This document shows, one piece after another, positions 35,163 through 47,050 of a stretch of DNA of 64,000 nt. Location of the stretch: assembly GCF_034422975.1 (NCBI RefSeq), contig NZ_CP139873.1, forward strand, positions 1,364,001 through 1,428,000, in the 5' to 3' direction. Position 1 is the first letter of the stretch. Each line of letters starts with the position of its first letter. Below the pieces are notes generated by a model, which ran no database searches, had not been told where the DNA came from, and worked only from the letters and a program-made list of their open reading frames with translations. The DNA comes from Idiomarina sp. PL1-037. Lineage in GTDB: Bacteria; Pseudomonadota; Gammaproteobacteria; Enterobacterales; Alteromonadaceae. The translations under genes were made by a program, and so were the position numbers.

Positions 35163-36206
35163 ATGCAATTGCGGATAGAAGAAAGTATTATTCACCAGTT
35201 TTATCAAAATGACGGACAAGTCGGGCTTCGTTTGGCTCCTTCGGCGTTAACGGAAGATGACCAGTTGCACGATTTGTTAGTCGAATTAACGGACGTATAT
35301 ACCAGCAAACCGGCAAAAGGTTATGCGAGTTTTCTTAAAGATGACGAAGAGGGAGAGCCCGGTCCCTTCCCTGAGCATTTAACCTCCTGGTATGACGGGC
35401 GACTGGACTTTGTCGAATTCAGTCAGCAATCTGCCAAGCTATTGCTGGAACAACTGCAAAACTATAATTTGTTAGAAGCAGGCTTTTTGTTAGTCACCCG
35501 CTACCAGCATTTGAGTACTGAGTATCTACTGGTCTGTTTCTTACCCGTTAAAGAGGGGGTAACGATAAACCCCGAGCTGGCTGTTGACCGCTCGTCGCAG
35601 TTAGATATAACAAAAGTGCAACTGGCGGCTCGTATCGACTTAACCGAGTGGAAAACATCTCCGGAAAGTGAGCGCTATATTTCCTTTATTAAAGGACGCG
35701 CCGGTCGCAAGGTTTCAGATTTCTTCCTCGATTTTCTGGGATGTACTGAGCGTTTAAACTCAAAAGCTCATACACAACAGTTAGTCGATTCCGTACAAGA
35801 ATATGCGAAACAGTCGGAATTGGAAACGGAACAACGGCAAGCGCTGAACAAAGCGGCTTATGAGTATTGTGACGACCAATGGAAGCAGGGAGACACAGTA
35901 AAAATTAAAGATCTATCAGAGCAATTTGCAGAGCAGTACCCGGTAGAAAAAAGCTTTGAGAGTTTCTCAAAGGATTTTGCTGAACAGAATTCACGCGAAT
36001 TAGTCGATGACTTTCCGGCTGATAAGTCGACATTACGTAAGTTGGTTAAGTTTCAGGGGCAAGGTGGAGGCGTCAGCGTTGGCTTTGATCACACAGCCCT
36101 GGGGGAGAGAGTGCATTATGACGCGGCGACGGATACGTTAACAATTAATGGTACGCCGCCAAATTTACGTGATCAATTACGGCGCTATTTTGGTATAGAT
36201 AGTTAG
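35163..36206 (+). CDS. yejK: Nucleoid-associated protein YejK (NdpA)
   Basis: A 347-residue nucleoid-associated protein, close to the E. coli length of 335. Family features are the N-terminal IHQF and KGYASF segments, the central RYISFIKGRAGRKVSDFFLDFLGC block, and a C-terminal region with GVSVGFDHTALGERVHYD. It binds the chromosome, and E. coli YejK interacts with topoisomerase IV. It lies next to yejM, the conserved pairing, and ends at a bidirectional terminator. Confidence 0.95.
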   Translation: MQLRIEESIIHQFYQNDGQVGLRLAPSALTEDDQLHDLLVELTDVYTSKPAKGYASFLKDDEEGEPGPFPEHLTSWYDGRLDFVEFSQQSAKLLLEQLQNYNLLEAGFLLVTRYQHLSTEYLLVCFLPVKEGVTINPELAVDRSSQLDITKVQLAARIDLTEWKTSPESERYISFIKGRAGRKVSDFFLDFLGCTERLNSKAHTQQLVDSVQEYAKQSELETEQRQALNKAAYEYCDDQWKQGDTVKIKDLSEQFAEQYPVEKSFESFSKDFAEQNSRELVDDFPADKSTLRKLVKFQGQGGGVSVGFDHTALGERVHYDAATDTLTINGTPPNLRDQLRRYFGIDS

Positions 36207-36226
36207 TTGGAGTGATTAAGTGAATT

Positions 36227-36253
36227 AAAACGCCGGACAAGCCGGCGTTTTGA
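36227..36253. terminator. Bidirectional terminator between yejK and cspD
   Basis: Stem CGCCGG / CCGGCG (36231-36236, 36242-36247), extended by AAAA/TTTT on the outside, with a 5-base loop. It serves both convergent genes. Confidence 0.88.
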
Positions 36254-36283
36254 AAGTACTTAAATTGTTTGGTTTAGCCGATG

Positions 36284-36499
36284 TTATTTATCGGCAGCAC
36301 CGGGAACAATGTTGTTGGCATGCAAACCTTTAGGGCCTTCTTCGAGTTCAAACTCTACGGGTTGCCCCGCTTTAAGTGTGCGATAGCCTTCCATTTCAAT
36401 GGTTGAATAGTGAGCGAAAATATCACCTTCGCGGTCCTCGCTTTCGATAAAGCCGAAGCCCTTCGAATTATTGAACCATTTGACTTTTCCGGTAGCCAT
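36284..36499 (-). CDS. cspD: Cold-shock domain protein CspD
   Basis: A 71-residue OB-fold protein with RNP motifs KGFGFI and DIFAHYS that binds single-stranded nucleic acid. A longer frame is open upstream, but ATG 36499 gives the standard MATGKVKWFNNSKGFGFI start with GGATG upstream. It is divergent from clpS across 217 bases, the order seen in E. coli, where CspD is a stationary-phase replication inhibitor rather than a cold-shock protein. Confidence 0.93.
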   Translation of the reverse strand: MATGKVKWFNNSKGFGFIESEDREGDIFAHYSTIEMEGYRTLKAGQPVEFELEEGPKGLHANNIVPGAADK

Positions 36500-36716
36500 A
36501 CTTCTACATCCTTCTTCTGCAACAGATAGATAGTTTATTATTATTAGGTGCGGTGGCTTGAAAAATCGCCGATTTAGCACCATGTTTAACTCTAGGTGAC
36601 GTGAGTGATTAGTCAAGCCCTAAAGTTTAAAAAGTAACCTAGATTGTTAATATTTTGGTTGTTTTTTTCTATTTTTTGCTAAATTTAAAACTATTATTAT
36701 GGCAGGTTGTTAATAA

Positions 36717-37025
36717 ATGAGTCAGTTTGATCACCAGCACCTTAGCGATACAGAGGAAAAGCAGGAGCTCAAGCCACCATCCATGTATAAGGTCATTATT
36801 AATAATGATGATTACACGCCTATGGATTTTGTGATTGAAGTATTGATGAGATTTTTTAAGATGGATCAGGAGCGCGCCACGGACACCATGTTACAGGTGC
36901 ATTATAAAGGAAAGGCCGTTTGCGGTGTCTATTCTGCGGAAATCGCCGAAACTAAAGTAGTACAGGTAAATCAGTATGCCCGGGAAAATCAGCATCCATT
37001 ATTGTGCACCATGGAGCAAGAATGA
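36717..37025 (+). CDS. clpS: ATP-dependent Clp protease adaptor ClpS
   Basis: A 102-residue adaptor that delivers N-degron substrates to ClpAP. The binding-pocket residues are visible in [16 protein letters not shown] and [11 protein letters not shown] flexible N-terminal extension precedes the core, as required for delivery. It lies 27 bases before clpA, in the same operon. Confidence 0.97.
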   Translation: MSQFDHQHLSDTEEKQELKPPSMYKVIINNDDYTPMDFVIEVLMRFFKMDQERATDTMLQVHYKGKAVCGVYSAEIAETKVVQVNQYARENQHPLLCTMEQE

Positions 37026-37052
37026 TCCGGGTTGGCTGGTAAGGAGTGGTCT

Positions 37053-39323
37053 ATGTTGAATAAAGCCCTTGAATTAACGCTAAACGATGCGTTTCGGCTA
37101 GCGCGCGAACGTAATCATGAATTGATGACAGTTGAACACTTGCTCATTGCATTACTGGATAACCCAGATGCGTCGGAAGCGCTTAGAGCTTGTGGGGCAA
37201 ACTTTCAACAATTGAAAGAAGAACTGTTAAGTTATATTGATCGCAGTACGCCACTGTTTGGTCCCGAAGAAGAAAGTCCGGATACTCAACCTACGCTTGG
37301 TTTTCAGCGAGTTTTACAGCGCGCAGTATTTCATGTTCAGTCATCTGGTAACGCAGAGGTAACGGGCGCCAATGTATTGGTTGCCATTTTCAGTGAACAG
37401 GAATCTCAGGCCGTCTATTTGCTGAGTAAAAACGATATTACCCGACTGGACATCGTTAACTTCATTTCTCATGGTATTTCTCGTAGCGATGACGATGAAC
37501 CTATGGATGAAGAAATGGCGGAAGAAGAAGCTGTTAAGGGTGGCGAGGAGCAGGAAAGCTATTTAAAACGCTTTTGTGCCAACCTGAATGTGCAAGCAAA
37601 GGAAGGCAAAATTGACCCGTTAATTGGCCGCGATTTTGAGCTGGAACGTTGCGCGCAAATTCTGTGTCGTCGTCGTAAGAATAATCCGTTGTTAGTGGGT
37701 GAAGCCGGTGTGGGTAAAACCGCTATCGCAGAAGGCCTGGCTTATCGCATTATTAAAGGTGAAGTACCAGAGATCCTCGAGGATGCCACCATCTATTCAT
37801 TGGACATGGGCGACCTTCTGGCGGGCACGAAATATCGTGGTGACTTTGAAAAGCGCTTCAAAATGCTGTTGAAAGAGTTGCAGGAAAAAGAACATGCCAT
37901 TCTGTTCATTGACGAAATTCACACAATTATTGGCGCCGGAGCCGCCAGCGGTGGCGTTTTAGATGCTTCTAACTTGATTAAGCCGTTGCTTTCAAGCGGG
38001 CAGCTTAAGTGTATTGGCTCCACTACTTACAATGAATTTAAGAACGTTTTTGAAAAAGACCGAGCGCTGGTTCGTCGTTTCCAGAAAGTGGATGTGGTTG
38101 AGCCCTCTGTTGAAGACACAACTAAAATATTGATGGGTCTTAAAGAACGTTACGAGAGCCACCATGGTATTCGTTACACGCAACCGGCTATTAAAGCGGC
38201 AGCAGAGCTTTCTGCTAAATACATTAATGAACGTCATTTGCCCGATAAAGCCATTGATGTAATGGACGAAGCCGGTGCTTCTCAGCGTTTATTGCCGCCT
38301 TCTAAGCGCCGTAAAACCGTGGGGGTCTCTGATATTGAAACCATTATCGCCAAGATAGCCCGTATTCCGGAGCAATCGGTTTCTCGGTCTGATCAAGACT
38401 TATTGAAGCAGCTCGATCGCAACTTGAAAATGGTGGTGTTTGGTCAGGATGAAGCGATTGATAAACTTACCGGTGCTATTCGCTTGTCGCGTTCAGGGCT
38501 TGCCAACGATAACCAGCCAATAGGTTCGTTTATTTTTGCCGGACCAACAGGTGTTGGTAAAACCGAGGTAACACAGCAACTGGCTAAAGCCATGGGCATT
38601 GAGCTGGTGCGCTTTGATATGTCGGAGTATATGGAGCGCCATGCGGTCAGCCGCCTAATTGGGGCACCTCCCGGTTATGTAGGATACGAGCAGGGCGGTT
38701 TGTTGACCGACGCTGTAATCAAGCAGCCACATTGCGTGTTGCTGTTGGATGAGCTGGAGAAAGCCCACAGCGATGTGTTTAACATTCTGTTGCAGGTGAT
38801 GGATAACGGCACCCTAACCGACAATAACGGCCGTAAAGCTGACTTCCGTAACGTAATTATTGTTATGACAACCAACGCGGGTGTTCGTGAAACTGTGCGT
38901 AAGTCTATTGGCTTTAAGCAGCAGGATCACAGCTTCGATGCGTTGGCTGAAATTAATAATATTTTCACACCGGAGTTTCGCAACCGTCTGGATGGTATTG
39001 TCTGGTTTAACCATCTTTCACCGGAAGTACTGGAACAGGTTGTCGATAAATTTATTTGTGAACTGCAGGCTCAGTTAGATAAAAAAGGCGTATCGCTCGA
39101 GGTTGACCCTTCTGCTCATGCCTGGATTGCAGAAAAAGGCTATGACAAAGAAATGGGTGCGCGCCCAATGAGTCGGGTTATTCAGGAACACCTGAAGAAA
39201 ACCTTAGCCAACGAAATTCTGTTCGGGAAACTGGCCAGTGGTGGTAGTGTTAAAGTGACTGCTGATGGCATGGACGGACTGCAGTTTGATTACGACAGCA
39301 AAAATGAAACCGTCGAAAGTTAA
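37053..39323 (+). CDS. clpA: ATP-dependent Clp protease ATPase subunit ClpA
   Basis: The 756-residue AAA+ unfoldase of ClpAP. An N-domain (two Clp_N repeats, about 1-145) binds ClpS. D1 has Walker A GEAGVGKT near residue 216 and D2 has GPTGVGKT near 500, and each has Walker B and sensor Arg. The ClpP-docking loop shows SIGF. The start is ATG 37053, giving the family N-terminus [14 protein letters not shown] with AAGGAG upstream, rather than the TTG at 37032. Acidic linker [14 protein letters not shown] at about 150-165. Confidence 0.97.
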   Translation: MLNKALELTLNDAFRLARERNHELMTVEHLLIALLDNPDASEALRACGANFQQLKEELLSYIDRSTPLFGPEEESPDTQPTLGFQRVLQRAVFHVQSSGNAEVTGANVLVAIFSEQESQAVYLLSKNDITRLDIVNFISHGISRSDDDEPMDEEMAEEEAVKGGEEQESYLKRFCANLNVQAKEGKIDPLIGRDFELERCAQILCRRRKNNPLLVGEAGVGKTAIAEGLAYRIIKGEVPEILEDATIYSLDMGDLLAGTKYRGDFEKRFKMLLKELQEKEHAILFIDEIHTIIGAGAASGGVLDASNLIKPLLSSGQLKCIGSTTYNEFKNVFEKDRALVRRFQKVDVVEPSVEDTTKILMGLKERYESHHGIRYTQPAIKAAAELSAKYINERHLPDKAIDVMDEAGASQRLLPPSKRRKTVGVSDIETIIAKIARIPEQSVSRSDQDLLKQLDRNLKMVVFGQDEAIDKLTGAIRLSRSGLANDNQPIGSFIFAGPTGVGKTEVTQQLAKAMGIELVRFDMSEYMERHAVSRLIGAPPGYVGYEQGGLLTDAVIKQPHCVLLLDELEKAHSDVFNILLQVMDNGTLTDNNGRKADFRNVIIVMTTNAGVRETVRKSIGFKQQDHSFDALAEINNIFTPEFRNRLDGIVWFNHLSPEVLEQVVDKFICELQAQLDKKGVSLEVDPSAHAWIAEKGYDKEMGARPMSRVIQEHLKKTLANEILFGKLASGGSVKVTADGMDGLQFDYDSKNETVES

Positions 39324-39348
39324 TACGTCTTCGGCATAAATGAAAAAA

Positions 39349-39378
39349 CCGGCTCATTAAATGGAGCCGGTTTTTTTT
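39349..39378. terminator. Bidirectional terminator between clpA and infA
   Basis: Stem CCGGCTC / GAGCCGG (39349-39355, 39364-39370) with an 8-base loop, T8 on the right and A6 on the left. Confidence 0.9.
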
Positions 39379-39393
39379 AATCCTCAGTGCGGA

Positions 39394-39621
<228 letters not shown>

Positions 39622-40350
39622 CTAATCTTTGTTTTGAGCTTTAAGTGTGTGCGATTTTAGCTCTTTTTTCCAATGATTGCCAACCAGTCGTTCATATGGG
39701 GCAAATCGAGTTTTATAATTCATCTTTTTACAGTCATCAATTTGGTAACCCAAATAGAGTCTGGCAACTTCCCGCTCCTGAGCCAGCCGAATCATTTCTA
39801 ATACAGCGAAGGTGCCCGGCGAACGCTTTTCCTCATCGGGATGGAAAAAGGTATAGACCGCGGACATTGCCTCAGCAGTGCGATCAACTACCGAAACTAT
39901 CATTAATTCATTGCTGGCATTGCGCCATTCTAATAACTCGGGAGTTAACCAGTCACAATCTACCCAGCTCCAGAATTTGTCCGGGTCGGGTGGGTACATT
40001 TCCCCATCCGCGTGTCGTTGCTCAATAAACTGTGAAAACAATTGACTGTATTCAGATTTCGGCTGCTGCTTAACCTGCAGTGTTAAGTCGTCATTCTTTT
40101 TTAGAATTCGTTTTTGGTTTTTACTAAAGCGAAACTCGGGCACGACCACACGAAGCGACTGACAAGCAGTACAAAGCCGGCAGTGAGGACGGTACACGTC
40201 ATTATGGCTGCGCCGGAAGCCGTATTGCATGAGTTGCTGATAGGCGTCTGCATTAAGGCTTTCGAGTTCATTAGGCAGGGCAACAACGAGTCGCTCTTCC
40301 TGGTCGGTTAAATAGTGGCACTGGCTTTCTTTCGTCACACCAAATTGCAC
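39622..40350 (-). CDS. bpt: Aspartate/glutamate leucyltransferase (Bpt)
   Basis: A 242-residue GNAT-fold aminoacyl-tRNA-protein transferase that adds Leu to N-terminal Asp or Glu, turning them into ClpS substrates. The N-terminal cysteine motifs are YRPHCRLCTACQSLRV plus an earlier Cys in ECHYLTD-like context. The C-terminal domain has DRTAEAMSAVYTFF and LYLGYQIDDCKKMNYK. It follows aat with a one-base overlap, so both transferases are made together, close to clpS-clpA. Confidence 0.95.
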   Translation of the reverse strand: MQFGVTKESQCHYLTDQEERLVVALPNELESLNADAYQQLMQYGFRRSHNDVYRPHCRLCTACQSLRVVVPEFRFSKNQKRILKKNDDLTLQVKQQPKSEYSQLFSQFIEQRHADGEMYPPDPDKFWSWVDCDWLTPELLEWRNASNELMIVSVVDRTAEAMSAVYTFFHPDEEKRSPGTFAVLEMIRLAQEREVARLYLGYQIDDCKKMNYKTRFAPYERLVGNHWKKELKSHTLKAQNKD

Positions 40351-41060
40351 TACAGTTCTCCAGAGTGAGAAAGCTCACGAGCTTGCCAAAAAATATCCGG
40401 CATCTCTCTTTGCTGTGCAATATTGAGTTTCATTAAAAAGCGTTCCCGATGAAGGTTAACAGCACCTAATGAAAATAAATGCGGATTTCCTACCTGACAA
40501 TCGATTAGCTGGCCGCCATGCTTTTTAAAATATTGAGCGAAACGTAACAAGGCTATTTTTGACGCGTCGGTTTTGTAGTGAAACATACTTTCGCCACAAA
40601 AAGCACGGCCTACTGAAATACCGTACAAACCGCCTGCGAGTTCATTGTCGAACCAAATTTCGACGGAATGGGCGTGACCTGACTGATGAAGCTTACAATA
40701 AGCTTCAATCATTTCTTCCGTGATCCAGGTACCTTCTTTATCCGCGCGTTCGTCTGCGCAGGCGCGAACCACTTCAGCAAAATTGCAATTGATGCTCATT
40801 TGCCAGTTTGGCTTACGATTGGTCTTAGCTAAAGATCGGCTAGTATGGATTTGGTCGGGGAAGAATACGGCTCTGGGGTTAGGGGACCACCACAAAATTG
40901 GATCATTTTCCGAAAACCAGGGAAATATACCTTGTTGATAGGCGTGTATCAGCCGAGCCGGCGATAAATCTCCACCGACAGCGAGTAGCCCATTGGGCTC
41001 ATGCAAAGCTGTCGCTGCGGGTGGAAAGCTTATTGATGCCGGATCAAGCTGAACAATCAC
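40350..41060 (-). CDS. aat: Leucyl/phenylalanyl-tRNA--protein transferase
   Basis: A 236-residue transferase that adds Leu or Phe to N-terminal Lys or Arg in the N-degron route. Signatures: FPPAATALHEPNGLLAVGGDL, PILWWSPNPRAVFFP, TWITEEMIEAYC and GGLYGISVGRAFCGESMFH. It is 9 bases downstream of trxB and overlaps bpt, so trxB-aat-bpt-infA is probably one operon. Confidence 0.98.
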   Translation of the reverse strand: MIVQLDPASISFPPAATALHEPNGLLAVGGDLSPARLIHAYQQGIFPWFSENDPILWWSPNPRAVFFPDQIHTSRSLAKTNRKPNWQMSINCNFAEVVRACADERADKEGTWITEEMIEAYCKLHQSGHAHSVEIWFDNELAGGLYGISVGRAFCGESMFHYKTDASKIALLRFAQYFKKHGGQLIDCQVGNPHLFSLGAVNLHRERFLMKLNIAQQREMPDIFWQARELSHSGEL

Positions 41061-41069
41061 GTTAAAAGA

Positions 41070-42068
<999 letters not shown>

Positions 42069-42124
42069 TTAGCTATGGGGGTTGATTGTAGGGTTTACAA
42101 GCTTAGCGAACAAGAACTGCCAAT

Positions 42125-42156
42125 AAAAAAGCCCGCAAACTTTTGTTCACGGGCTT
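42125..42156 (-). terminator. Terminator of ald
   Basis: On the minus strand AAGCCCG / CGGGCTT (42150-42156 and 42129-42135) form a stem followed by T6 (42125-42130). It begins 20 bases after the ald stop. Confidence 0.88.
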
Positions 42157-42175
42157 GTTCAGAACAACCTGGTAA

Positions 42176-43303
42176 TTATGCTTGCAGCGCTTCGCGTGGG
42201 TCCTGGTAATCCAGACCTAACTGCTGACCAAGGTCATCGTGAATAGCTTTGTAGGTAATTTTACCTTTGTGCATATTTAGGCCACGTAACAGGTGCTCGT
42301 TTTCGAGCATGGCTTTCACGCCTTTGTTAGCCAGAGCAATACCATACGGCAAGGTTGCATTATTCAGTGCAATAGTTGATGTGCGGGCAACACCGCCCGG
42401 CATGTTCGCTACACAGTAGTGGACCACATCATCAATAATGTAAACAGGGTCCTGATGTGTAGTTGCTTTTGATGTTTCAAAGCAGCCGCCCTGATCAATT
42501 GCAACGTCAACCAATACTGAGCCCGGCTTCATATTGCTGATGTTTTCACGAGTCAGCAGTTTAGGTGCCGCTGCGCCCGGAATAAGAACCGCACCAACCA
42601 CTAAGTCGGCTTCACGAGAGTATTTATCGATGGCATCAACGGTTGAGTAAACCGTTTGTACGCGACCAGCGAAAATATCATCTAATTCACGTAAACGAGG
42701 CAGAGAACGATCTAAAATAGTGACCTCAGCACCCAGGCCAATAGCCATTTTCGCCGCGTTAGTACCCACAACGCCACCGCCAATAATCAGTACTTTGCCC
42801 GGTGCCACACCCGGAACGCCACCTAATAAGGTGCCACTGCCACCGTGTGCTTTTTCTAAATAGTGAGCGCCTGCCTGAATTGACATACGACCGGCAACTT
42901 CACTCATAGGTGCTAAAAGAGGCAAACCGTTACGGTTATCAGTGACCGTTTCGTAAGCAATAGCAGTACAACCCGCTTTACCCAGTAGCTCAGTTTGGGT
43001 TGGGTCTGGTGCTAAATGAAGGAAAGTATAAAGAATTTGGCCTTCGCGAAGCATTTTACATTCGTTTGGCTGAGGTTCTTTTACTTTAACAATCATATCG
43101 GCGCGCTGAAAAATCTCTTCTGGTGTATCAATAATAGTTGCGCCAGCTTCCATGTATTGCTCGTTTGTGAAACCAATTGCTGCGCCACCGTTGTTTTCAA
43201 TAATGACGTCATGCCCATTTTCCACATATTCACGCACAGCTGCCGGAGTTAAGCCGATACGGTATTCGTGGTTTTTAATCTCTTTTGGTACACCAATTAA
43301 CAT
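42176..43303 (-). CDS. ald: Alanine dehydrogenase
   Basis: A 375-residue NAD-dependent enzyme that interconverts alanine with pyruvate and ammonia. [23 protein letters not shown] is the AlaDH/PNT N-terminus, catalytic His in TFLHLAPD near residue 95, and a NAD Rossmann motif [16 protein letters not shown] near 172. Divergent from an lrp gene 142 bases away, which fits Lrp control of amino-acid catabolism. The enzyme suits an amino-acid-consuming marine bacterium. Confidence 0.97.
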   Translation of the reverse strand: MLIGVPKEIKNHEYRIGLTPAAVREYVENGHDVIIENNGGAAIGFTNEQYMEAGATIIDTPEEIFQRADMIVKVKEPQPNECKMLREGQILYTFLHLAPDPTQTELLGKAGCTAIAYETVTDNRNGLPLLAPMSEVAGRMSIQAGAHYLEKAHGGSGTLLGGVPGVAPGKVLIIGGGVVGTNAAKMAIGLGAEVTILDRSLPRLRELDDIFAGRVQTVYSTVDAIDKYSREADLVVGAVLIPGAAAPKLLTRENISNMKPGSVLVDVAIDQGGCFETSKATTHQDPVYIIDDVVHYCVANMPGGVARTSTIALNNATLPYGIALANKGVKAMLENEHLLRGLNMHKGKITYKAIHDDLGQQLGLDYQDPREALQA

Positions 43304-43444
43304 TATCTGCCTCTTGCATTTTCGTGTTTAAGGGGGAATTATTTGGCGCAAATTATAGACGCAAACGATAGTGCATGACTTACTTTTTTTAAGTTATTTT
43401 TTGGTGTGATATACTAATTATTATTGATTATTTAGGGATTTATT

Positions 43445-43936
43445 ATGTTTAATGCCGAGCAGCCAGCGGAAGTCACTATTGATAAAACCGACAGAAAGAT
43501 CCTGCGGTTTTTGCAGGATGATGGGCGCATGTCGAACGTTGAACTGGCAAGGCGTGTCGGGCTTAGTCAAACGGCGTGTTTGGAGCGTGTGCGAAAGCTC
43601 GAACGAGAGCAGGTTATAGAAAGTTATCATGCCCGGATTAACCCTGCGAAGTTAGGTGCAAACCTGATGGTTTTCGTTGAAATTACCTTAACCCGAACCT
43701 CAGCCGACGCTTTTGCCGAATTTAGTGAGGCTGCACGTAAAACCGACGAAATTCTTGAATGTCATTTAGTGGCGGGTGACTTCGACTTTCTGATAAAAGC
43801 CCGGGTTCCGGATATGCGCGCTTACCGCAAATTATTAGGCGAAACCCTGTTAATGATGCCGGGGGTTGATGAATCACGAACCTATGTGGTTATGGAAGAG
43901 GTTAAACAAGAAAATAAAGTATTAGTAAAGGGGTAA
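43445..43936 (+). CDS. lrp: Leucine-responsive regulatory protein Lrp
   Basis: A 163-residue Lrp/AsnC regulator with N-terminal HTH (DRKILRFLQDDGRMSNVELARRVGLSQTACLERVRKL) and RAM ligand domain (DFDFLIKARVPDMRAYRKLL, MPGVDESRTYVVME). The trxB-lrp-ftsK neighbourhood and length match E. coli Lrp (164). A TATACT -10-like sequence lies upstream. It probably binds the AT-rich ald-lrp intergenic region to regulate both genes. Confidence 0.95.
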   Translation: MFNAEQPAEVTIDKTDRKILRFLQDDGRMSNVELARRVGLSQTACLERVRKLEREQVIESYHARINPAKLGANLMVFVEITLTRTSADAFAEFSEAARKTDEILECHLVAGDFDFLIKARVPDMRAYRKLLGETLLMMPGVDESRTYVVMEEVKQENKVLVKG

Positions 43937-44030
43937 CATTGGGGCTGATATTCGCTACAATCATGCGGATAAAATTTATCTCGATATTTTATCTTAATAA
44001 GAATACCAACGAAGGCGCTGCAATAAGATA

Positions 44031-46439
44031 ATGACAGGTGTACAAAGAGTTTTAGAAGCAGGGTTGCTGATAAGTGGTGCGCTGGCCATTTTCATTTTTT
44101 TGTCATTGGTGAGCTTTAATCCCGCTGATCCCAGCTGGTCACAGACGGGTTATGAAGGAAGCATCCATAATACCGGCGGTGCCGTAGGTGCCTGGATGGC
44201 AGATGTATTCTTGTTTGCTTTTGGTTTTGTTGCCTACCTTATTCCTTTCGGCTTTGTCGGCCTGGGCTACTTATTGTTCCGCAAAACTTACCATTTATTG
44301 GAAATGGATTACCTTGCGGTCAGTTTGCGCATGATAGGCGCTATGCTCGCGCTTATTGGTGCATCCGCACTGTCCTCTATTAACTTCGATGATATTTATT
44401 ACTTTTCCGCCGGTGGGGTTATCGGCGATGTGATTGCGGCGTCTCTACTTCCTTATCTGAACTTCGTCGGGACGACACTGCTGTTACTGACTTTTTTCTT
44501 TACCGGAATAACCTTAGTGACTGGAATAAGCTGGTTGCAGGTGGCAGATAAACTCGGTGAGTGGGTTATCGATGGGGCTTTGTGGTTAACCGAAAAAGTT
44601 AGAGTTCTGTGGCAAAGTCGCGGAAGTTCGGAAGCGGAAGATAAAGAAGACCACTCAAAAACTTATGATGACAGCGAGCGTGAGCAGACTTTTGAAGAAA
44701 AGAAACCGACAACGCTCAGTAGCGACTTATTCGGGGCTGACAAACAAGAGCCTGTTCTGAGTCTACCATCAATGAGCTCGGTTGATGAAGACGATGACAT
44801 AGACAACGATGCGCCTAAATTTAGCAAACAGGCAGCTGCGAAAAAAGACACACCTAAGAAGCCGGTTGCCGCGCCGTCTTCGTCAGAACTCCCTGCGGAA
44901 GAGGAACCGCAATCAGAAGCTAATTCAGGCGAGGGGGAGTCACTTTCGCCGCTGCCGTCAATAGAGCTTCTGGATAGACCGAATAAAAAAGAGCATCCAG
45001 TAACCCAGGAAGAACTGGATCAGGTATCACGAACGGTCGAGACAGTGCTGAAAGATTTTGGCGTGGATGTTCGGGTGGCGCACGTTGAACCGGGTCCTGT
45101 TATTACCCGTTTTGAGCTCGACTTAGCGCCGGGCGTTAAAGTGTCCAGAATTTCGAATTTAGCAAAAGATATTGCCCGTACCTTGTCGGCGGTTGCAGTA
45201 CGTGTGGTAGAGGTAATTCCGGGTAAGTCATACGTTGGTTTGGAGCTGCCGAATAAACACCGCGAAATTGTGCAGTTAAGCGAAGTGATTAATAGTGACC
45301 AGTTCACTAATAGCAGTTCGCCACTAACGATGATTCTGGGTAAAAATATTGCCGGCACGCCAATAGTTGCTGATTTGGGAAAAATGCCGCATTTACTGGT
45401 GGCGGGTACCACCGGCTCAGGTAAGTCTGTTGGTGTTAACGTGATGATTTTGAGCCTGCTATACAAAAGTACGCCTGAAGACGTTCGCCTTATTATGATA
45501 GACCCTAAAATGCTCGAGCTGTCGGTTTACGAGGGCATTCCGCACTTGTTGACCGAGGTTGTTACTGACATGAAAGATGCCGCCAATGCGCTGCGTTGGT
45601 GTGTCGGTGAAATGGAACGCCGTTACAAGCTAATGTCGTCTCTTGGTGTGCGTAACTTAAAAGGCTATAACGCGAAAGTTCAGGCGGCGAAAGACGCGGG
45701 CGAGCCACTTCGCGATCCTATCTGGAAGCCGGGCGACTCTATGGATGAGTTACCGCCGCTGCTGGAAAAATTACCGAATATTGTGGTGGTGATAGACGAA
45801 TTTGCTGACATGATGATGATTGTCGGTAAAAAGGTCGAGGAATTGATTGCCCGTATTGCCCAAAAAGCGCGTGCAGCAGGCATTCATCTCATTTTGGCAA
45901 CTCAGCGCCCATCGGTTGATGTTATCACGGGTTTAATTAAAGCGAACATTCCCACCCGAATTGCGTTCCAGGTATCTTCAAAAGTCGATTCGCGAACCAT
46001 TCTTGACCAACCAGGAGCGGATCAATTGCTGGGGCAGGGCGATATGCTCTACTTACCGCCGGGTAGCGGTTCTCCCGTTCGTGTACATGGTGCTTTTGTC
46101 GATGATCATGAAGTTCATGCGGTGGTTAAAGACTGGAAGAAACGTGGTCGACCTAATTATCTGGAAGAAATTTTATCAGGTGATCAGGGCGAAGAAGCGC
46201 TGCTACCGGGTGAACAACAGGAATCTGATGATGCTGAATCTGACCCTTTGTACGACGAGGCTGTTGCCTTTGTTACTGAGACCCAGCGGGTATCAGTGTC
46301 GAGTGTACAGCGTAAATTCCGTATCGGTTATAACCGCGCCGCCCGTATTGTCGAACAAATGCAGGTGAGCGGTGTCGTAACCAGTGCAGGCAATAACGGT
46401 CAGCGCGAAGTGCTGGCTCCACGAGCTCCAAGGGACTAA
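44031..46439 (+). CDS. ftsK: DNA translocase FtsK
   Basis: An 802-residue divisome protein that pumps chromosome ends to dif and activates XerCD. Four to five membrane helices at residues 10-170, then a short acidic Pro/Ser-rich linker (about 190-325; E. coli has about 600 residues there), the RecA-like motor with Walker A GTTGSGKS and Walker [13 protein letters not shown], and the DNA-reading gamma winged helix at the end ([24 protein letters not shown]). The short linker accounts for the reduced length. Followed by lolA after 3 bases. Confidence 0.98.
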   Translation: MTGVQRVLEAGLLISGALAIFIFLSLVSFNPADPSWSQTGYEGSIHNTGGAVGAWMADVFLFAFGFVAYLIPFGFVGLGYLLFRKTYHLLEMDYLAVSLRMIGAMLALIGASALSSINFDDIYYFSAGGVIGDVIAASLLPYLNFVGTTLLLLTFFFTGITLVTGISWLQVADKLGEWVIDGALWLTEKVRVLWQSRGSSEAEDKEDHSKTYDDSEREQTFEEKKPTTLSSDLFGADKQEPVLSLPSMSSVDEDDDIDNDAPKFSKQAAAKKDTPKKPVAAPSSSELPAEEEPQSEANSGEGESLSPLPSIELLDRPNKKEHPVTQEELDQVSRTVETVLKDFGVDVRVAHVEPGPVITRFELDLAPGVKVSRISNLAKDIARTLSAVAVRVVEVIPGKSYVGLELPNKHREIVQLSEVINSDQFTNSSSPLTMILGKNIAGTPIVADLGKMPHLLVAGTTGSGKSVGVNVMILSLLYKSTPEDVRLIMIDPKMLELSVYEGIPHLLTEVVTDMKDAANALRWCVGEMERRYKLMSSLGVRNLKGYNAKVQAAKDAGEPLRDPIWKPGDSMDELPPLLEKLPNIVVVIDEFADMMMIVGKKVEELIARIAQKARAAGIHLILATQRPSVDVITGLIKANIPTRIAFQVSSKVDSRTILDQPGADQLLGQGDMLYLPPGSGSPVRVHGAFVDDHEVHAVVKDWKKRGRPNYLEEILSGDQGEEALLPGEQQESDDAESDPLYDEAVAFVTETQRVSVSSVQRKFRIGYNRAARIVEQMQVSGVVTSAGNNGQREVLAPRAPRD

Positions 46440-46442
46440 TTC

Positions 46443-47045
46443 ATGAAAGCAGTTTTATTGGCTATGGTTATGGCCGTTTCGTTTAATGTGTTTGCTTCAG
46501 GCGATGAGCCAGACAAGCAGACTCTGCAAAGTTTACTGAAGAAAACTCAAAGCTTATCGGCAGAGTTTGAACAGCAAGTAAAAGATGAGCAAGGCGAAGT
46601 GCTACAAACACTAAGTGGCATATTAAAGCTAAAGCGACCGGCTAATTTGTATTGGCATACGAAAGAGCCGGATGAAAGCGTGATGGTCGCTAACGGCCAA
46701 AAGGTCTGGTACTACAATCCTTTTGTCGAGCAAGTGACTATTTATGCACAGCAGGACATGGTTGATGACAGCCCTTTGCTGCTGGTGTTGGACAGCAACG
46801 GTAATCAGTGGCAGAACTACAACGTCAGTTTTCGCGATAACCGCTACTTTGTTGAGCATGAAACGAATGGCAGCAAGCTGGAGTTAACATTTACCGATGA
46901 GAAGCTCACAGAGATAACCATGATTCAGGCTCAGGGCGAGCGGACTGAACTGATGTTGAATAATGTGGCGCTAAATGAAGCCATCAGCGACGAACAATTT
47001 ATTTTTGACGTTCCCGCTGACGTCGACGTCGACGATCAAAGTTAA
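46443..47045 (+). CDS. lolA: Outer-membrane lipoprotein carrier LolA
   Basis: A 200-residue periplasmic chaperone that ferries lipoproteins from LolCDE to LolB. A signal peptide is cleaved after FASG-like residue 19. Family patterns include [53 protein letters not shown] and the C-terminal [11 protein letters not shown]. It sits between ftsK and rarA, the conserved order. Confidence 0.97.
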   Translation: MKAVLLAMVMAVSFNVFASGDEPDKQTLQSLLKKTQSLSAEFEQQVKDEQGEVLQTLSGILKLKRPANLYWHTKEPDESVMVANGQKVWYYNPFVEQVTIYAQQDMVDDSPLLLVLDSNGNQWQNYNVSFRDNRYFVEHETNGSKLELTFTDEKLTEITMIQAQGERTELMLNNVALNEAISDEQFIFDVPADVDVDDQS

Positions 47046-47050
47046 TTGTT

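Noticed and set aside
37032..37052. TTG start 7 codons upstream for clpA
   Set aside because: Family N-terminus MLNKALEL and the AAGGAG ribosome site support ATG 37053.
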